The position numbers and the translations under genes were made by a program. The notes under the pieces are model-generated. The model was not told the origin of the DNA and did no database searches. It was given only the letters and a program-made list of their open reading frames with translations. From Gavia stellata (lineage: Eukaryota; Chordata; Aves; Gaviiformes; Gaviidae), in NCBI RefSeq assembly GCF_030936135.1, contig NC_082600.1, forward strand, positions 6,638,821 to 6,702,820: a stretch of DNA of 64,000 nt, in the 5' to 3' direction. How positions within the stretch are numbered: the stretch's first letter is position 1; the number at the start of each line of letters is the position of its first letter. Below are positions 1-9,935 of this stretch, piece after piece.

Positions 1-1190
1 CCATGCGCCTGGGCTGGCAGATGGCCAGGGCATCGCTGCTCTTTCTGTGCTGCTGTACTGGACAGGCTGGAACTCCAGTGTGAACTCGAGTGAAAGGGAC
101 TGGATGAGTCCACATGGGAGCAGGACACCCCGAAGCATCTGTGGCTGTGAATAAATCCACATCAGAGCAGGTACATCTCGACGCGTTTGTGGCCGGGGTT
201 ATGTCTGTGCTGCAGCAGGTGTACCGCTGAAGGGATTGTGGCCCAAGGATAAGCCCACGCAGGAGAAGGTACACCTCGAAGCATCTGTGGCCGAGGATAA
301 GTCCATGCTGCAGCAGGTACACCTGGAAGCATCAGTGGCTGTGCATGAGGTCATGCTGGAGCACCTCAAAGCGTGTGGGCATGGATAAGCCCACAACAGA
401 GCAGGTACACCCCTGGAGAGACTGCAGCCATGGGAAAGGTAATGGTGGAGCAGGTTTACTTCTGAAGGGACTGTGGCTGTGGGTAAGGCCATGCTGGAGC
501 AGGTATATCTCAGAAGGTATTGTGACCCATGGATAAGGCCATGCTGGAACAGGTGCACCTCAGTGTGACTGTGGCTGTGGATAGCTCTATGCCGCAGCAG
601 GTATACCCCTGAAGAGACTGTGGTGCACAGATAAGGCTCCACTTGGAGCAGGTACAACCCTAAGGGACTGCAATCTGTGGATAAGTCCAAGCCGGAGCAG
701 GGGCAAGGGGAGGACTTCATTGCAATGTTAAACCCTGTGGTCTGGTCCAAAGGGAAGACGGGTAGAGATTGTAATGGAAATACCTTTAAATTGTTGTAGC
801 CCATGATTGGAGTTGCATGTTATAGGAATAACTACAGCAAGAACTGCATGAACCAAGGGAGGACAAGCCTTACAAGAAGCAGTGCAAGTGCAGCAGTGAC
901 CCCACCTGAGCTGGCTTTAGTGCCCCATAACCCCATGCCATACAACATCTCTCCTGTCCTGAGTGACCACCATAACAGATGGAGCCCAAAGTCAAATTAA
1001 CTCAATGGACGTTTTGTGGACATTTATGGACATTTTACAGACATTTCACAGGGGTGATCCACAGACTAAGGGAATGGTATCTGTGTATTGTATCAAAGGA
1101 TGGGAAGGGGGGTGGTGGTTAGAGAGACTGTTTTGGATAGCATGAGACATGAGCATGACGTAAGTGGTATGGAATAAGGGGTGGAGAATG
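1..1190 (+). mobile_element. ERV-L-like internal remnant (leader plus 3' end, no gag-pol)
   Basis: This is the interior of an avian ERV-L-type element whose LTR and primer-binding site lie just before the unit boundary (compare 32834-33696 with its continuation at 33697). The leader is a tandem-repeat block (about 105-705). Sequence at about 800-1190 resembles the 3' end of such elements and finishes in a purine-rich, PPT-like tract near 1170-1185. No gag, pol or env reading frame remains between them and no 3' LTR follows, so this is a deletion derivative. The family assignment rests on my recognition of the LTR and leader style. Confidence 0.6.
105..705 (+). repeat. ~48-bp imperfect tandem repeat in ERV-L leader
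   Basis: About a dozen degenerate copies share a GAGCAGGTACACCT-like core followed by a GTGGCTGTGGATAAG-like segment. Cores fall near 167, 215, 263, 314, 401, 449, 497, 550, 597 and 648, so the period is 47-52 bp. Open frames across this block on either strand are a by-product of the repeat. Confidence 0.8.
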
Positions 1191-1261
1191 CACTCCCCTT
1201 GACGCAGCCATCTCCTGGGGCACATTAGGCACAGCAGAGCTAGCCAGTCAAAAGAAAGGAT

Positions 1262-1818
1262 TGAGCCACTACACCCAGTACTGGTGCGGCCTCACCTCGA
1301 GTACTGTGCGTAGTTTTGGGCACCATGGTGTAAGAAGCTTATAAAAGGGTTAGAATGTGCCTGAAGGAGGGCAACAAAGATGGTGAAAGGACGAGCGGGC
1401 ATATCCTTATGAGGCGCAGCTGAGGACACTGGGTTTGTTCAGCTGAGAGGAGAGGAGACTGAGGGGTGACCTCATTGCTGCCTACAACTTCCTCAGGACG
1501 GGGAGCGGAGAGGGAGGGGCTGATCTCTTCTCTCTGGGGTCCAGTCATAGGATGCAAAGGAATGGCTTAAAGCTGCGTCAAGGGCACTTCAGCTTGGATA
1601 TTAGGAAAAAGTGCTTCACTGAGAGGGTATCAGGCAGTGGAACAAGATCTCCCCAGGAAACGGCCACGGCCCGAAGCCTGCTGGTATTCAAGAAGCAATT
1701 GGACAAGGCTCTTTGATATACGATTTAACCTTAAGGTTGCCCAGCGTGGAGTCAGCGGTTGGACTCAATGATCCTCGTGGCTCCCTTCCAACTCAGGGTA
1801 TACTATGATTATGAGGTT
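1262..1818 (+). mobile_element. CR1 LINE fragment, 3' end, plus strand
   Basis: A forward frame at about 1449-1715 encodes the C-terminal end of the CR1 reverse transcriptase polyprotein, recognisable by [13 protein letters not shown] and LDIRKKCFTERV. It is followed by a short 3'UTR that ends in degenerate ATTCTATG-type repeats near 1800-1818. The copy is 5'-truncated, as is usual for CR1, and lies just upstream of ITPRIPL-like gene A. Confidence 0.85.
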
Positions 1819-1837
1819 GCTGTTGGCAGGCAGATGA

Positions 1838-1905
1838 TAATAAATCCAAAATAAAGCACGACGCAAGCTCCTGTGAAGAAAATTAACTCTAGTCCAGCGT
1901 TAACC
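1838..1905 (-). mobile_element. ERV-L-type LTR fragment (U3 start), minus strand
   Basis: The reverse complement matches the first ~70 bp of the LTR at 32834-33428, including the GAGTTAATTTTCTTCA-type segment. It lies between a CR1 3' end and the promoter of ITPRIPL-like gene A. Confidence 0.6.
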
Positions 1906-1914
1906 AGTAGCCCA

Positions 1915-2083
1915 GGGCAGCTGTGAGTCGCTGAGCCGGGGTAGGGCCAAAGGCTGGGGCTGGCTGGCGGGCGTGCCTGTGATGCGCTCTGGCGCCTGTG
2001 ACAGCACAGGGCACGAGTCACAATGGGGGTGGTTATAAGGGGCGCCAGCAGGCAGCGCTGCCCCAGTCCGGCCTGGGCCAGCG
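1915..2083 (+). promoter_or_regulatory. Promoter and non-coding exon 1 of ITPRIPL1-like gene A
   Basis: A TATA-like TATAAG at 2034-2039 is followed by a short GC-rich stretch ending in a strong splice donor (GTGAGT from 2084). The same block recurs upstream of gene B (8642-8691). Homology between the two genes starts abruptly at about 1915/8520, which suggests that the duplicated gene module includes its promoter. The transcription start is inferred to lie about 25-30 bp after the TATA box. The intron then runs 2084-2381 and its acceptor is a pyrimidine tract ending TCCTGCAG at 2381. Confidence 0.6.
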
Positions 2084-2384
2084 GTGAGTGCGCACGCGGG
2101 GGGAGGCTGAGCTGGAGGAGGGCGTGGGCAGGAACGCGGAGCCCCAGGGGGGTGGGTTCTCACCCTGCCTCGAGGGCCCAGACACTCGTGGGAGCGCCTT
2201 GGGCAGGGCACTGTGCTGCTGCCGCCGCCGGGGCTGACAGCAGGCCTTCCTGCCTCCCACGATGCCTCGGCCCCTCTCCTACATGTCCCCAGATCCCTGC
2301 GGCTCTCATCCCTGTCCCCCCACCACCAGCAGCTCCCTCCCTCCCAGCCCCACTGAACCCCTTCTCTCCCTCCTCCTGCAGGCC

Positions 2385-3398
2385 ATGGCTGTCGCAGTAT
2401 TCCTCGCACTCATTGTGCAAAGCATCATCCAGTACCCGCAGATGGTCAGGGATGAGCTGGATGAGGCCACGCGCGAGTGCATGCAGCAGTGTGCGGAGCA
2501 GCTGAGCCAGGAGATGACTCGGCTGCTGCAGGAGCTGGAGCAGAGGAGCCAGGAGCAGAGCGCCTTTGCCTGGGGAGCCCTGCTCTTTGCTGCCTTGCAG
2601 CAGTGGCAATTCTGGGCCGTTGCTGGAGTCCTGGTCCTGCTCTTTGGGCTCTGCTGGTGGCTCAGGAAAGGGAGCCGTCAGCCAGCCAGCAGCCGCAAGG
2701 AGGGCAGCTCCAGAAAGAAGGCACATAATAAGGAGCAGGCAGTAAAACCCAGTGTTGCACTGCATGTGGGCAGAGTTTTGTCCAGTCGCCTCCTGGACCT
2801 GCCAGAATCGTTCGTGATGGTGGAGGAGCTGGTGGATGAACTTCTCCGCATCTGCCGAAAGCTTTCCAGGAATACTTTCATGCCGCAACTGAAGCCAGCC
2901 ATTGGGGTGGGCAGTGCCTTAGAAAGTTGGAGTCCTCATAAGCATGATGCTGTCTTCTGCCTGCTTGTGCCCCTGAAGCCCCCCCGTGGGCACACCTTCC
3001 ACCTGGAACTGGGCACCATGGAGGAGATGCCAGCGAGGCATGCCAGTCTCCGCGTGGAGCTCGAGTGCACCTGCACGAGGGAGCAGCTGGTGGAGGACAT
3101 GCTGTGCTTCCTCCACCACCCCGAGGAGGAGCTGAGGAGGAATCAGGGCGCCAGCCTCCTAGACACCCTCTGCACCGGCCCCTACCTAGACATGGAGAAA
3201 ACCACCCTCTGGTTCCAGATATTGGTAAAAGCAGCCTGGGTGGCTTTGCCTCTGTCGCAACACTGCCGTCTAACAGTGCTACCTTCCAGGCGCTCAGGCA
3301 AGCTCCGGCTGACAAACACTGACGATATTACCCTCCTGATTGAGGTGATGTTTGGGGTGCAGCAAGATGGCTCAGACACCTTCCTGAGCATCGAGTAG
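2385..3398 (+). CDS. ITPRIPL1-like protein, C-terminally truncated (gene A, unit 1)
   Basis: This is a 337-residue member of the ITPRIP-like (Mab-21 domain) family, which in birds forms a large ITPRIPL1-like cluster; the molecular function is unclear. I chose the ATG at 2385 because it lies 3 bp after the intron acceptor, although the frame is open upstream. Order: hydrophobic N-terminus (residues 1-15, signal-like), coiled-coil-like Glu/Gln-rich stretch (22-58), one membrane helix (about 68-92), basic linker (95-120), then the Mab-21/nucleotidyltransferase-like fold from about 145. The GVGSALE motif (174-180) is present, but the following acidic motif reads HKHD, where gene B reads HEDD. TAG at 3396-3398 ends the protein well before the usual C-terminus (family members are, from memory, about 500-550 aa). 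Beyond it, homology continues for about 17 codons and then jumps to 3'UTR-like sequence, so the C-terminal third is deleted. It may be a truncated but expressed membrane protein or a pseudogene. Confidence 0.8.
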   Translation: MAVAVFLALIVQSIIQYPQMVRDELDEATRECMQQCAEQLSQEMTRLLQELEQRSQEQSAFAWGALLFAALQQWQFWAVAGVLVLLFGLCWWLRKGSRQPASSRKEGSSRKKAHNKEQAVKPSVALHVGRVLSSRLLDLPESFVMVEELVDELLRICRKLSRNTFMPQLKPAIGVGSALESWSPHKHDAVFCLLVPLKPPRGHTFHLELGTMEEMPARHASLRVELECTCTREQLVEDMLCFLHHPEEELRRNQGASLLDTLCTGPYLDMEKTTLWFQILVKAAWVALPLSQHCRLTVLPSRRSGKLRLTNTDDITLLIEVMFGVQQDGSDTFLSIE

Positions 3399-3775
3399 GT
3401 AGAGGCCAGTGTTACCAGCAGCAGGACGTGGCCAGAGAGCTGTGCTGTGCCAGACGAGCAGTTCTCCAAGCACAGGGCCAGGCCTGAGGACACTCCCCGG
3501 AGAGCTCGTGCTGCAGAACTGAGCAGGCTGGACACAGAGAACACGCTGCTCATGCGGCAGTGGGAATTGCTGCCGCATCTTTCCTCCACAGCAGAAGCAC
3601 ACTCTGGGGAGTGGGACCCGATGCAGCTGAAGGGGCCATTGCAAGGAGCCTTGCAACAGAGACTCCGTTACCACCTGGACGGTGACTGCCCTCCCTCTTC
3701 GAGAGAGTCCATTCCCTCCGGGAGACTGGCCGTGGACAAAGATGGCAATAAATCACTTGTTTGAAGAAACGCTGC
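3399..3775 (+). other. 3'UTR of ITPRIPL1-like gene A with poly(A) signal
   Basis: AATAAA lies at 3747-3752. The preceding ~250 bp aligns by eye with the 3' end of gene B (about 10330-10600), including the AGAGAGTCCATTCCCTC block. The frame of gene A stays open to 3764 after its TAG, but this is UTR sequence without family homology. Confidence 0.65.
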
Positions 3776-3923
3776 ATCCATGAGTCTCTGTGCATCACTT
3801 TGATGGCGAACGCGGGCATAGGGTGCTGACAGCTCAGCTGCGGCAGAGTCAGCGAGCATTTTGCAGAAGAGCTGATGCAGTGGGCTCTGGTTTCAATGAT
3901 TCCCTGGGCTTTGGCTTCCCAGG

Positions 3924-4112
3924 TGTTGTGGGTTAATGCCAGTAGGCAGCTTGGCATCACACAGCTACTTAGTCCCTTTCCCCCAGTGGGATGGAGGAGA
4001 GACTCTGAAGCATAAAAGTGGGAAAACGTGTGGGTTGAGAGAGGACAGTTTAGTACGTAAAGCAAGAGCTACATGCCCAGGCCAAGCAAAATAAAGAATT
4101 CATTCACTACTC
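3924..4112 (-). mobile_element. ERV-L-type LTR fragment (3' part), minus strand
   Basis: The reverse complement matches the last ~200 bp of the LTR at 32834-33428: the AATTCATTCACTAC block, the GTGGGTTGAGA block and the terminal TTAACCCACAACA-like end. The rest of 3776-4213 shows nothing recognisable. Confidence 0.7.
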
Positions 4113-4213
4113 CTCTGGTCTGCTGAGCAGACCTACCTTTTTAGGAAGCCGCCTGCCTCCCTGCGGCTCAGGTTACCATGAAATTTCCTAGCCTTTTATG
4201 TCCCTCAGTTTGT

Positions 4214-7200
4214 TATCATAGAATCATAGAATCATAGAATATCTCAAGCTGGATGGGACCCATAAGCATCATTGAGTCTGAGTCCCTGCTCCTTGCAGGA
4301 CTGTCTAAAACTATATCATATGACTAAGAGCATCATCCAGAGGCTCCTTGAACTCTGACAGGCTTAGTGCCATGACCACTTCCCTGGGGAGCCTGTTCCA
4401 GTGACCAACCACCCTCTTAGGGAAGAACCTTTTCCTAAGGCCCAGTCTGAATTTCCCCTGACACAGCATTATTCTATTTCCTCGTGTCCTGTCGCTGGTC
4501 ACCAGAGAGAGGAGATCAGCACCTGCCTCTCTGCTGCCCGCCTTGGGGAAGTTGTAGACTGCGATGAGGTCACCCCTCAGCCTTCTCTTCTCCAAGCTGA
4601 TCAAGCCAAGCGACCTCAGCTGCTCCTCCTAAGCCCTACCCTCGAGGCCTTTCACCATCTTGGTCGCCCTCCTCTAGACACCTAGACACACTCTAATAGT
4701 CTGATGTCCTTCTTACATTGAGGCGCCCAAAACTGCACACAGTACTCGAGGTGGGGCTGCACCAGTGCAGTGTCGAGTGGGACAATCTCCTCCCTCAACC
4801 AGCTAGCTATGCTGTGCTCGATGCAGCCCAGGACCCAGTTGGCCCTTTGGGCTGCCAGGGCACGCTGTTGACTCCTATTAAATTTGCATTCAACCCAAAC
4901 CCCCAGATCTCATTCTGCAGCGCTGCTCTCCAGCCTCTCATCCCCCGATTTGATTACCCCATTCCAGGTGGAGAATCGCGCACTTGCTCTTGTTACATTT
5001 CACACGGCTGGTGATTGCCCAGCTCTCTAGTCTATCCAGATCTCTCTGTAAGGCCTCTCTACCCTTGAGGGAGTCCACAGCTCCTCCTAGTTCAGTATCA
5101 TCAGCAAACTTAATTAATGTACATTCGATTGCTGCACCCAGATCATTTATAAAAACATTAAAGAGCGCTGGCCCTAAAATCAAGCCCTGTGGGACCCCAC
5201 TGGTGACTGGTCACCAGCCTCATGTAACCCCATTTACCATAACTCTTTGAGCCCAACCCATCAGCCAGTTGCTCACCCAACATACTATGGACTTGTCTAG
5301 CTGTGTGCTGGACATTTTGTCCGGAAGGATACTGGGAGAGACAGTACCAAAAGCTTTGCTAAAATCCAAAAAACCCCACATTTACTGGCTTCCCTTGGTC
5401 AATTAAATGGGTGACCTTGTCATAAAAGGAAATTAAGTCAGTTAAGCAGAACTTTCCCCTCATGAACCCATGTTGGCTATGACCAATGACTGCATTGTCT
5501 CTCAAGTGTTTTTCAGTAACTCCCAGAATAACCTTCTCCGTAATTTTACCAGGCACTGAAGTGAGACTGACAGGCCTGTAATTACCAGGGTCTTCCTTCT
5601 TTCCATTCTTGAAAATTGGGACAACATTTACCAGCTTCCAGTCAACTGCAACCTCTCCAGACTCCCCAGACTGCTGAAAAATAATCGAGAAAGGTCCTGC
5701 GATAACATTGGCCAGCTCTTTCAGTACCCTGGTATGAATCCCGTCAGGCTGCATAGATTTTTTCGCATTCAGCTGGAGCAGCAAGTCTCAAACAAGTTCA
5801 GAGTCAGCTGGGAGCTCATCATCCCCCCAGTCACGATCTTCCAACACAAGGCTCCGGGGGTCCCAGGGCCCATCATTGGTGTTAAAGACAGAAGCCAAGA
5901 AGGCGTTAAACTTCTCTGCTTTGTCTACATCCCTATTTGTGACGTGACCAACCTCATCAAGTAAGGGACCAATGTTATCTCTGATCCTCCTTTTGCTGTT
6001 AACATATTTTAAAAAGCCATTTTTGTTGTCCTTCACAGTGCTAGACAGCTTGAACTCTAATCAAGCTTTGGCCGCATGAATTTCTCCCTACAGTGGCGAA
6101 CAGCATCTCTGTAGTCCTCCCGTGTTGCCTGTCCTTGCTTCCAGTGGCTATACACTTTTCCTTCTGCACCTATGTTCTAGAAGAAGATCCCTGCTCGGCA
6201 AAAACAGCCTTCTGCACTGCTTGCTTGACTTCCAACACTTTGTAATTGCCTGGTCCGGCACTCTTAAGGGATGGCTCTTAAAAAGTGACCAGCACTAATG
6301 GACCCCAATACCCTCTAACGAAGAGGCCCAGGGGACCTTACTAACTAGTTCCTTGAGCAGCCTGAAGTCTGCTGTCCCCACAGCCAGGCTCGAAGTTTTG
6401 CTGGCAGTTTTCCTCCTGTTGCCAACAACTGGAAACTCAGCTATTTCGTGGTCACTGTGACCAAGAATGCCACTAATCACCACTTTGCCCACGAGTCCCT
6501 CTCTGTTCACAAACAACAAATCTAGGAGGGCGTCTTTCCTAGTCGGCTCCCTTAGTACCCATATCAAAACGTTATCATCAATGTGGCCTTCAGGAATTTC
6601 CTGGGCCTGTTCGTGTCTGCTCTATGACAGTCCCAGTTCGCAGCTGGGACATTGAAGTCGCCCATAAGGACAATCTAGGGTGACTGATCTAGAAATTTCC
6701 CTTGATTCCTTAGAGAGTAATACATCGGTGCTGTCATCCTGGCTGGGTGATCTATAGTAGAGTCCTGCAAGAACATCTGCTTTATTAGCTTTTCTCTGAA
6801 TCTTTACAGAGAGGCTCTCAACCATTTCCCGCTTTGAGAAAGGTGAACCCCATCTGTCGCTAGCTGGCCAAGTGTCATGGAGGCTGACCTGTGATCAAAA
6901 ACCCCAAAATTCTGCTGGTGACACCAGTCACAGAGCCAGGTGTTGATCAGCTGGGTCTTCTTGTTTCTTCCCTCTTCATTCCCTGCAACTGAAGGCACAG
7001 AGGAAAACACTACTTAAGCACAAAGTAAAACCCTGCTTGTGCTCCTGATCCCTTAACCATTCGTCCCAAGGCTCTGAAGTCTCTTTTGATCACCCTTGGT
7101 CTTCTTATTGCAACTTCATCGCTGCCTACATAAAAAAACAATAACAGATAATAAACTGAGGGCCATACCAGACTGGGAACATTTCTAATCACAGCTTTAA

Positions 7201-7230
7201 CATGAGCCTCAGGGAACGACCACATACAGT
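4214..7230 (-). mobile_element. CR1 LINE, ~3 kb, 5'-truncated, minus strand
   Basis: The 3' tail is the run of CATAGAAT-type repeats at 4214-4240. Reading leftward on the minus strand: the end of the ORF1 esterase (6850-7225, with INTWLCDW and DGVHLSQ), ORF2 endonuclease pieces (6295-6825, with LDLLFVNREGL and GHSDHE), reverse transcriptase pieces (4938-6036, with GNYRPVSLTS and the catalytic FADDT), and the C-terminal domain (4311-4604). Several frameshifts and stops separate these blocks, so the element is dead. Its 5' end abuts an ITPRIPL fragment at about 7235. Confidence 0.9.
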
Positions 7231-7234
7231 GGCC

Positions 7235-7572
7235 AGGTCAGACATCAACTATTGCCTGCTCATGCCTCTGAAGCAGCATGGGTGGTTTTGACTCTGTTGT
7301 CCAAATGCCATATAACAGTGCTGCCGTCCAGCCACTCCTCCAAACTCCAGGTGACAAAAGGCAGCAAGTATAGCCTCTTCATTGAGGTGAAGATTGGGGT
7401 GCAGAAATGCGACTTGGACATCTTCTGGAGAAGCCAGACTACGGAGGCCATCTTCACCCCAACAACAATGCGGCCAGAGAGCTACGCTGTGGCAGTAGTT
7501 CTTCAGGCATATGACCAGGCACGCCCCGCATGACAGCTGCCACCTCAAATGCCTGCAGATCTGCGCCCGCAT
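7235..7572 (+). pseudogene. ITPRIPL1-like gene fragment C
   Basis: This piece of the Mab-21 region begins with a YCLLMPLK-like segment (homologous to YCLLVPL of gene B). After an internal deletion and frame change it continues with AAWVVLTLLSKCHITVLPSS through FTPTTMRPESYAV to about 7500, and in another frame to CHLKCLQICARILV. It covers the region that is deleted in gene B and lost at the C-terminus of gene A. It has no start, no N-terminal half and no intact frame. It is squeezed between the 5' edge of a minus-strand CR1 and a plus-strand CR1 ORF1 fragment. Confidence 0.75.
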
Positions 7573-7760
7573 CCTGGTGCACAGGTGGTGTTCTCCTCTA
7601 TCCCGCCAGGAAGAGGAAGGGGTTCAGGAGGAGCAGACAAACTGAGCACTGAATGCCTGGCTGCGTAGCTGGTACTCAAGGTTTTGGCTTCTCTGGTCAT
7701 GGCTCTACCTTTGAGAAGCCAGGTTTGTTGGGAGCTGATGGCATTCACCTGACCCCATAC
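7573..7760 (+). mobile_element. CR1 ORF1 esterase fragment fused to ITPRIPL sequence
   Basis: GTGGTGTTCTCCTCTATC and the following sequence encode the end of the CR1 ORF1 esterase domain (VVFSSI, QGFGFSGHG, FEKPGLLGADGIHLT), now in several frames. The same segment with the same downstream junction recurs at 17235-17420, so the chimeric block was copied. Confidence 0.65.
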
Positions 7761-8150
7761 CCCAGGGAAAAAGAGGGGAGAACGTGGGACACAGAAAGGA
7801 AAGGGAAATCCCTGCACAGCAGCCCTCTGCCGAGAGCGGCACCATCCTCCTCTCAATGGTCTCCCCAGCGCAGCAGCCGGTGAAGACCACAGTGGCTACG
7901 AAGATGATTTTCGCCTGCTTTCCCCTCGCACTGTCACGGCCATGGTGCTGATTTCACAAGGGCCGGGAAACTCCCTGGCAGCTCCGTCTGGGCAGGGACC
8001 AAGCAAGAGGCTTGTTCACTGGGTTCCGGGTAGAGAATCTGCCTGTCCCAGACACTCCCCAGGGACTTGGTACCGCAGAGCTGAACATGCTGGACATGGA
8101 GAAGACGCTGCTCTATCGGCAGAGCGAGTTTCCCCATGGGAAATCTCCAC
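7761..8150 (+). other. ITPRIPL 3'UTR-like sequence
   Basis: This aligns by eye with about 9990-10400 downstream of gene B (CCCAGGGAAAAAGAGGGGAG, AGCAGCCCTCTGCC, CTCAATGGT, ACCAAGCAAGAGGC and a GAGAAGAC block). No poly(A) signal was found. From 8151 to about 8515 there is no recognisable gene or element. Confidence 0.55.
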
Positions 8151-8519
8151 CCGCACCTCCTCATCACCCTGGGAAATGTCTCTTTGGAAGCAATGTCCTC
8201 TCGCAGTGGCACAGCAGGAGCAGAGGTCCTGCCATGGGCAGGTCCCACCCCACCACCAGGATATACACCACCACCCCCCATCGGTGTCACGAAGGCACCA
8301 AGAGCACACCCATGTCCACAAGCACAGAGGTCAGCACCGAGGGAGCCGATCCCATCTCACAGGATGGCATCTCAAGGAACAAGCATCCACGGGTTACGTC
8401 ACCCGATTTTATGTTTGGTAAGGGCTTGGGAGGCTTCTGTCTGCTTTGTAAAGGGAGCCCCTGGGAGGCACGTCCTGCTGGGTGGGTCTGTACTTTGTGG
8501 GTGTCGGGGCTTTGGCTGC

Positions 8520-8691
8520 CTGGGGCAGCTGTGAGTCGCTGAGCCGGGGTAGGGCCAAAGGCTGGGGCTGGCTGGCGGGCGTGCCTGTGATGCGCTCTGG
8601 CGCCTGTGACAGCACAGGGCACGAGTCACAATGGGGGTGGTTATAAGGGGCGCCAGCAGGCAGCGCTGCCCCAGTCCGGCCTGGGCCAGCG
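8520..8691 (+). promoter_or_regulatory. Promoter and non-coding exon 1 of ITPRIPL1-like gene B
   Basis: This is nearly identical to the gene A promoter: TATAAG at 8642-8647 and the splice donor GTGAGT from 8692. The intron is 8692-8973, with its acceptor in TCCTGCAG. Homology to the gene A upstream region starts at about 8520; before that the two genes have unrelated flanks. Confidence 0.6.
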
Positions 8692-8976
8692 GTGAGTGCG
8701 CACGCGGGGGGAGGCTGAGCTGGAGGAGGGCGTGGGCAGGAACGCGGAGCCCCAGGGCGGTGGGTTCTCACCACGCTCATGGGAGCTCCTGCAGCAGGGC
8801 GCTGTGCCGCCGCCACCGCCGGGGCTGAGAGCAGGCCTTGCTGCCTCCCAGATGCCTTGCCCCCTCTCCTACCTTCCCCTAGATCCCTGCGACTCCCGTC
8901 CCCGTCCCCCCCCCCGCCCCCCAGCTCTCTCCCTCCCAGCCCCACTGAACCCCTTCTCTCCCTCCTCCTGCAGGCC

Positions 8977-9935
8977 ATGGCTGTCACAGAATTCTTCGCA
9001 CTCATTGTGCAAAGCCTCCTCCAGTACCCGCAGATGGTCGGTGATGAGCTGGATGAGGCCACACGCGAGCGCATGCAGCAGCGTGCGGAGCAGCTGAGCC
9101 AGGAGATGACTCGGCTGCTGCAGGAGCTGGAGCAAAGGAGCCAGGAGCTGAGGAGCCTGGAGCTGAGTAGCCAGGAGCAGAGCGGCTTTGCCTGGGGAGC
9201 CCTGCTCTTTGCTGCCTTGCAGCAGTGGCAATTCTGGGCCGTTGCTGGAGTCCTGGTCCTGCTCTTTGCGCTCTGCTGGCAGCGCACGAAAAGAAGCCGT
9301 GAGGTGGACAGCAGCGGGGAAGAGGAAAGCTCCAGCAGCAACACAGAGCAGGAGGAGGAAGAGGAGCAGGAGGTGGAAGAAAGTGAAGGAGAAGATGCTG
9401 ATGATGAGAGGGATGTGAGCAGGGTGTTTGCAAAGCGCATCCAGTGGCCAGTGCAAAAGCTGGCCTACAGGAACCTGGTGGAGGAGCTGGTGCGTGACCT
9501 CCTCCGTGTCTTCCAAGTGCTCTTGTCAAATACGTTCTTCCCGGTGCTGCAACCAGCCATTGGGGTGGGCAGTGCCTTTGAAGGTTGGAGTCCCCATGAG
9601 GATGATGCTGTCTACTGCCTGCTTGTGCCCCTTCGGCCCCCCCGTAGGCATGCCTTCCACCTGGAGCTGGGCACCAGGGGGGAGATTTCCTGCCACGGCT
9701 GCAGGATATCATGCAGTACCTGCGCTGCTGCCTGGAGGAGAAACGCCTTGATCACTTCTTCTTTGGCAATGAGACCGTGCCCGAGGAGATCACCTTGCCC
9801 CCAGCCTTCCAAACGGCCGAGCCACTCAACCTCTTCCAGCACCTGGCACAGGATCCTGCTGCCCATGCTGAGGCACTGCGTGAGTTCGATGAGCTGCAAG
9901 ATAGGCTCACGAGGCTGCTGTTCTATGGACAATGA
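8977..9935 (+). pseudogene. ITPRIPL1-like gene B, frame broken by internal deletion (unit 1)
   Basis: The ATG at 8977 lies 3 bp after the acceptor, as in gene A. Residues 1-20 form a hydrophobic N-terminus, about 22-68 a coiled-coil-like stretch (with a short SQEL repeat insertion compared with gene A), 78-102 a membrane helix and 113-146 a strongly acidic Glu-rich tract. The Mab-21 fold starts near 168, with GVGSAFEGW and the acidic HEDDAV motif (207-212). At about 9676-9685 (residue ~235) the middle of the Mab-21 domain is missing and the frame changes. The family's C-terminus continues out of frame at 9684-9935, from DFLPRLQDIMQYL to LTRLLFYGQ and a normal stop. In the original frame translation runs to a stop at 10125 (382 aa), with a tail unlike the family. 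Either a pseudogene or a membrane protein with a new tail. Confidence 0.8.

Noticed and set aside
199-804. A 201-codon open frame on the minus strand (also at 33895 and 62522)
   Set aside because: It lies across the ERV-L tandem repeat, and its Cys/Ser-rich repeats simply follow the DNA period; no start context or family.
2262-2384. ATG at 2262 as the start of gene A
   Set aside because: It lies in the intron with Pro/Ser-rich translation and is not shared with gene B; the ATG after the splice acceptor is.
4214-4240. A microsatellite or short CRISPR-like repeat
   Set aside because: The CATAGAAT-type units are the normal 3' tail of CR1; no spacers.
8409-9440. A 343-codon minus-strand frame opposite gene B, and similar ones at 2160-2888 and 42095-43135
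   Set aside because: Low-complexity Ser/Pro/Arg translations of the GC-rich antisense strand of ITPRIPL exon 2 and intron.
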